From a virus, in the IMG/VR virus record IMGVR_UViG_3300030328_002927, positions 1 through 21,205 of that record: 21,205 bases of DNA; one strand, 5' to 3'. Of this stretch, positions 20,465 through 21,205 are shown piece after piece. The translations under genes and the position numbers were made by a program. Numbering within the stretch: position 1 is the first letter of the stretch; each line of letters begins with the position of its first letter. The notes beneath the pieces are model-generated. The model ran no database searches and was not told the origin of the DNA. It saw only the letters and a program-made list of their open reading frames with translations.

Positions 20465-21179
20465 CAACTCCACCCATGGACATTTGTCTTATACCTTTAG
20501 CAATTCGATATGCATTTTCTCTAGTCATTCCAGGTTTCATAATCTCTCGATCATAAATCCTTCTCTCTCTAGGTGGTAAGGCCATTAATAACATATTAAA
20601 ATTTTGTCCTGACTGCATAAAATTATTAAATGCACCTAAACCTTTATCAATATTTTGCATTAATGGTTCGGGGACCATGGACGGTAAGGTATTCGTAACA
20701 AAATTTTGGACGCCCGATCCTACAGACTTAGCTAAGTTTATAAGTGGTGATCCTTTTTCTGCTAAACCTTGTGCTATTTGACCAGCACCGTAATTAATAT
20801 CAGACATTATTTCTTTAAATGTAGGACCAAATTGTCTAGCTCTTGCCGCTTGTGCTTCAGCAATAGTTGGACCACCTGGGACTGTGCTTTGAAGTAGTGT
20901 TCCACCAGTTCCTTCGACAGGCTTAAACATTGTTAACCTATCAAGTAGATTGTAATTTTCTTGCTGAAGTCTTCTTTGAGCTCGATCATAAGTTACGTCT
21001 TTTCTATTATCAAAAAATTTTGCCTTTGCTTTCATAACAGGATCAGTATATGAAACCGCTCTTGAACCAGGTGATATGGAGCTGATACCACCAGGTTGCC
21101 TACGATTCATCATTTGACCATATTGTGCTGCAAGACTTCCTCCCTTCGCACTTGGCGGTCTAGATAAATCAAATGCCAT
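20454..21179 (-). CDS. putative virion-associated protein (241 aa)
   Basis: Ala/Gly/Gln/Arg-rich protein with no catalytic motif. It has a basic, disordered N-terminus (RPPSAKGGSLAAQYGQMMNR), a helical middle (VTYDRAQRRLQQENYNLLDR; ARARQFGPTFKEIMSDINYG) and amphipathic helices (NQFVTNTLPSMV-like, MQSGQNFNMLLMALPPRERR). The C-terminus ends RQMSMGGVASL. The GG-plus-hydrophobic ending is common in proteins of uncultured marine phages, so a minor structural or ejected-protein role is likely (inference). The ATG probably shares a base with the stop of an upstream gene (TAATG). It converges on the plus-strand gene with an 11-nt overlap and no terminator. Confidence 0.62.
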   Translation of the reverse strand: MAFDLSRPPSAKGGSLAAQYGQMMNRRQPGGISSISPGSRAVSYTDPVMKAKAKFFDNRKDVTYDRAQRRLQQENYNLLDRLTMFKPVEGTGGTLLQSTVPGGPTIAEAQAARARQFGPTFKEIMSDINYGAGQIAQGLAEKGSPLINLAKSVGSGVQNFVTNTLPSMVPEPLMQNIDKGLGAFNNFMQSGQNFNMLLMALPPRERRIYDREIMKPGMTRENAYRIAKGIRQMSMGGVASL

Positions 21180-21205
21180 TACTTTTTATCTACCTCTTTT
21201 AGGAT
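21179..21205 (-). CDS. possible C-terminal end of an upstream gene, partial
   Basis: Reading in from the right edge, one minus-strand frame is open (ILKEVDKK) and ends in a TAA that forms a TAATG overlap with the 241-aa gene, the junction used elsewhere in this genome. Only eight codons are visible, so this is weak. Confidence 0.3.
   Translation of the reverse strand: MLKEVDKK

Noticed and set aside
1-21205. CRISPR array, insertion sequence or integrase module
   Set aside because: No regularly spaced repeats with unique spacers, no transposase or recombinase motifs and no terminal inverted repeats were found on reading both strands.

Overview
The window is part of a tailed-phage (Caudoviricetes) genome, written almost entirely on the minus strand. 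The DNA is AT-rich. The gene set is a TerS/TerL pair, a P22-type portal, a GroES-like co-chaperonin, a scaffold, an HK97-fold capsid protein, a three-helix holin and many small marine-phage-type proteins. Together these look most like the uncultured marine (pelagic) phages known from ocean metagenomes. The host cannot be read from the sequence; a low-GC marine bacterium is the natural guess. No integrase, tRNA, CRISPR array or insertion sequence was seen.

In transcription order (minus strand, high to low coordinates): a structural-type protein (20454-21179) meets the only plus-strand gene (20219-20464) tail to tail. A divergent regulatory gap with an 8-bp dyad follows, then TerS (19438-19998) and two consecutive PD-(D/E)xK nucleases, the first sharing about 100 bp with TerS in another frame. 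A non-coding stretch (18361-18820) carries a sigma70-like promoter for a cluster of four small genes (17501-18360). Next are two small transcription units (16919-17382 and 16442-16696). Each is headed by a copy of the same about 70-bp module: a TTATCCACA box, TTGCAA, TTAGGA and a -10 hexamer ending exactly 6 nt before an ATG. Each ends at a GC-rich hairpin. TerL starts at 16264.

From TerL onward the virion genes are tightly packed, often with TAATG, ATGA or 8-14-nt overlaps: TerL, a 1620-residue polyvalent-type protein, portal, holin, a Cys-rich mini-protein, a class I methyltransferase, a coiled-coil protein, a GroES-like protein, scaffold, a 158-aa conserved protein, a head-decoration-type protein and the major capsid protein. 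A good intrinsic terminator (2571-2606) closes this block. A second run follows: a 248-aa and a 200-aa beta-rich structural protein, a small very basic protein, two small membrane proteins and a signal-anchored protein that runs off the left edge.

TerS, TerL and portal form the packaging machine. Scaffold, capsid and decoration proteins with the GroES-like protein form the head-assembly set. The holin, and possibly the small membrane proteins, would act in lysis. The least explained parts are the duplicated leaderless-promoter modules, the heptameric AATGG repeats between 16.86 and 18.97 kb, the TerS/nuclease overlap, the Cys-rich protein and the giant protein between TerL and portal.
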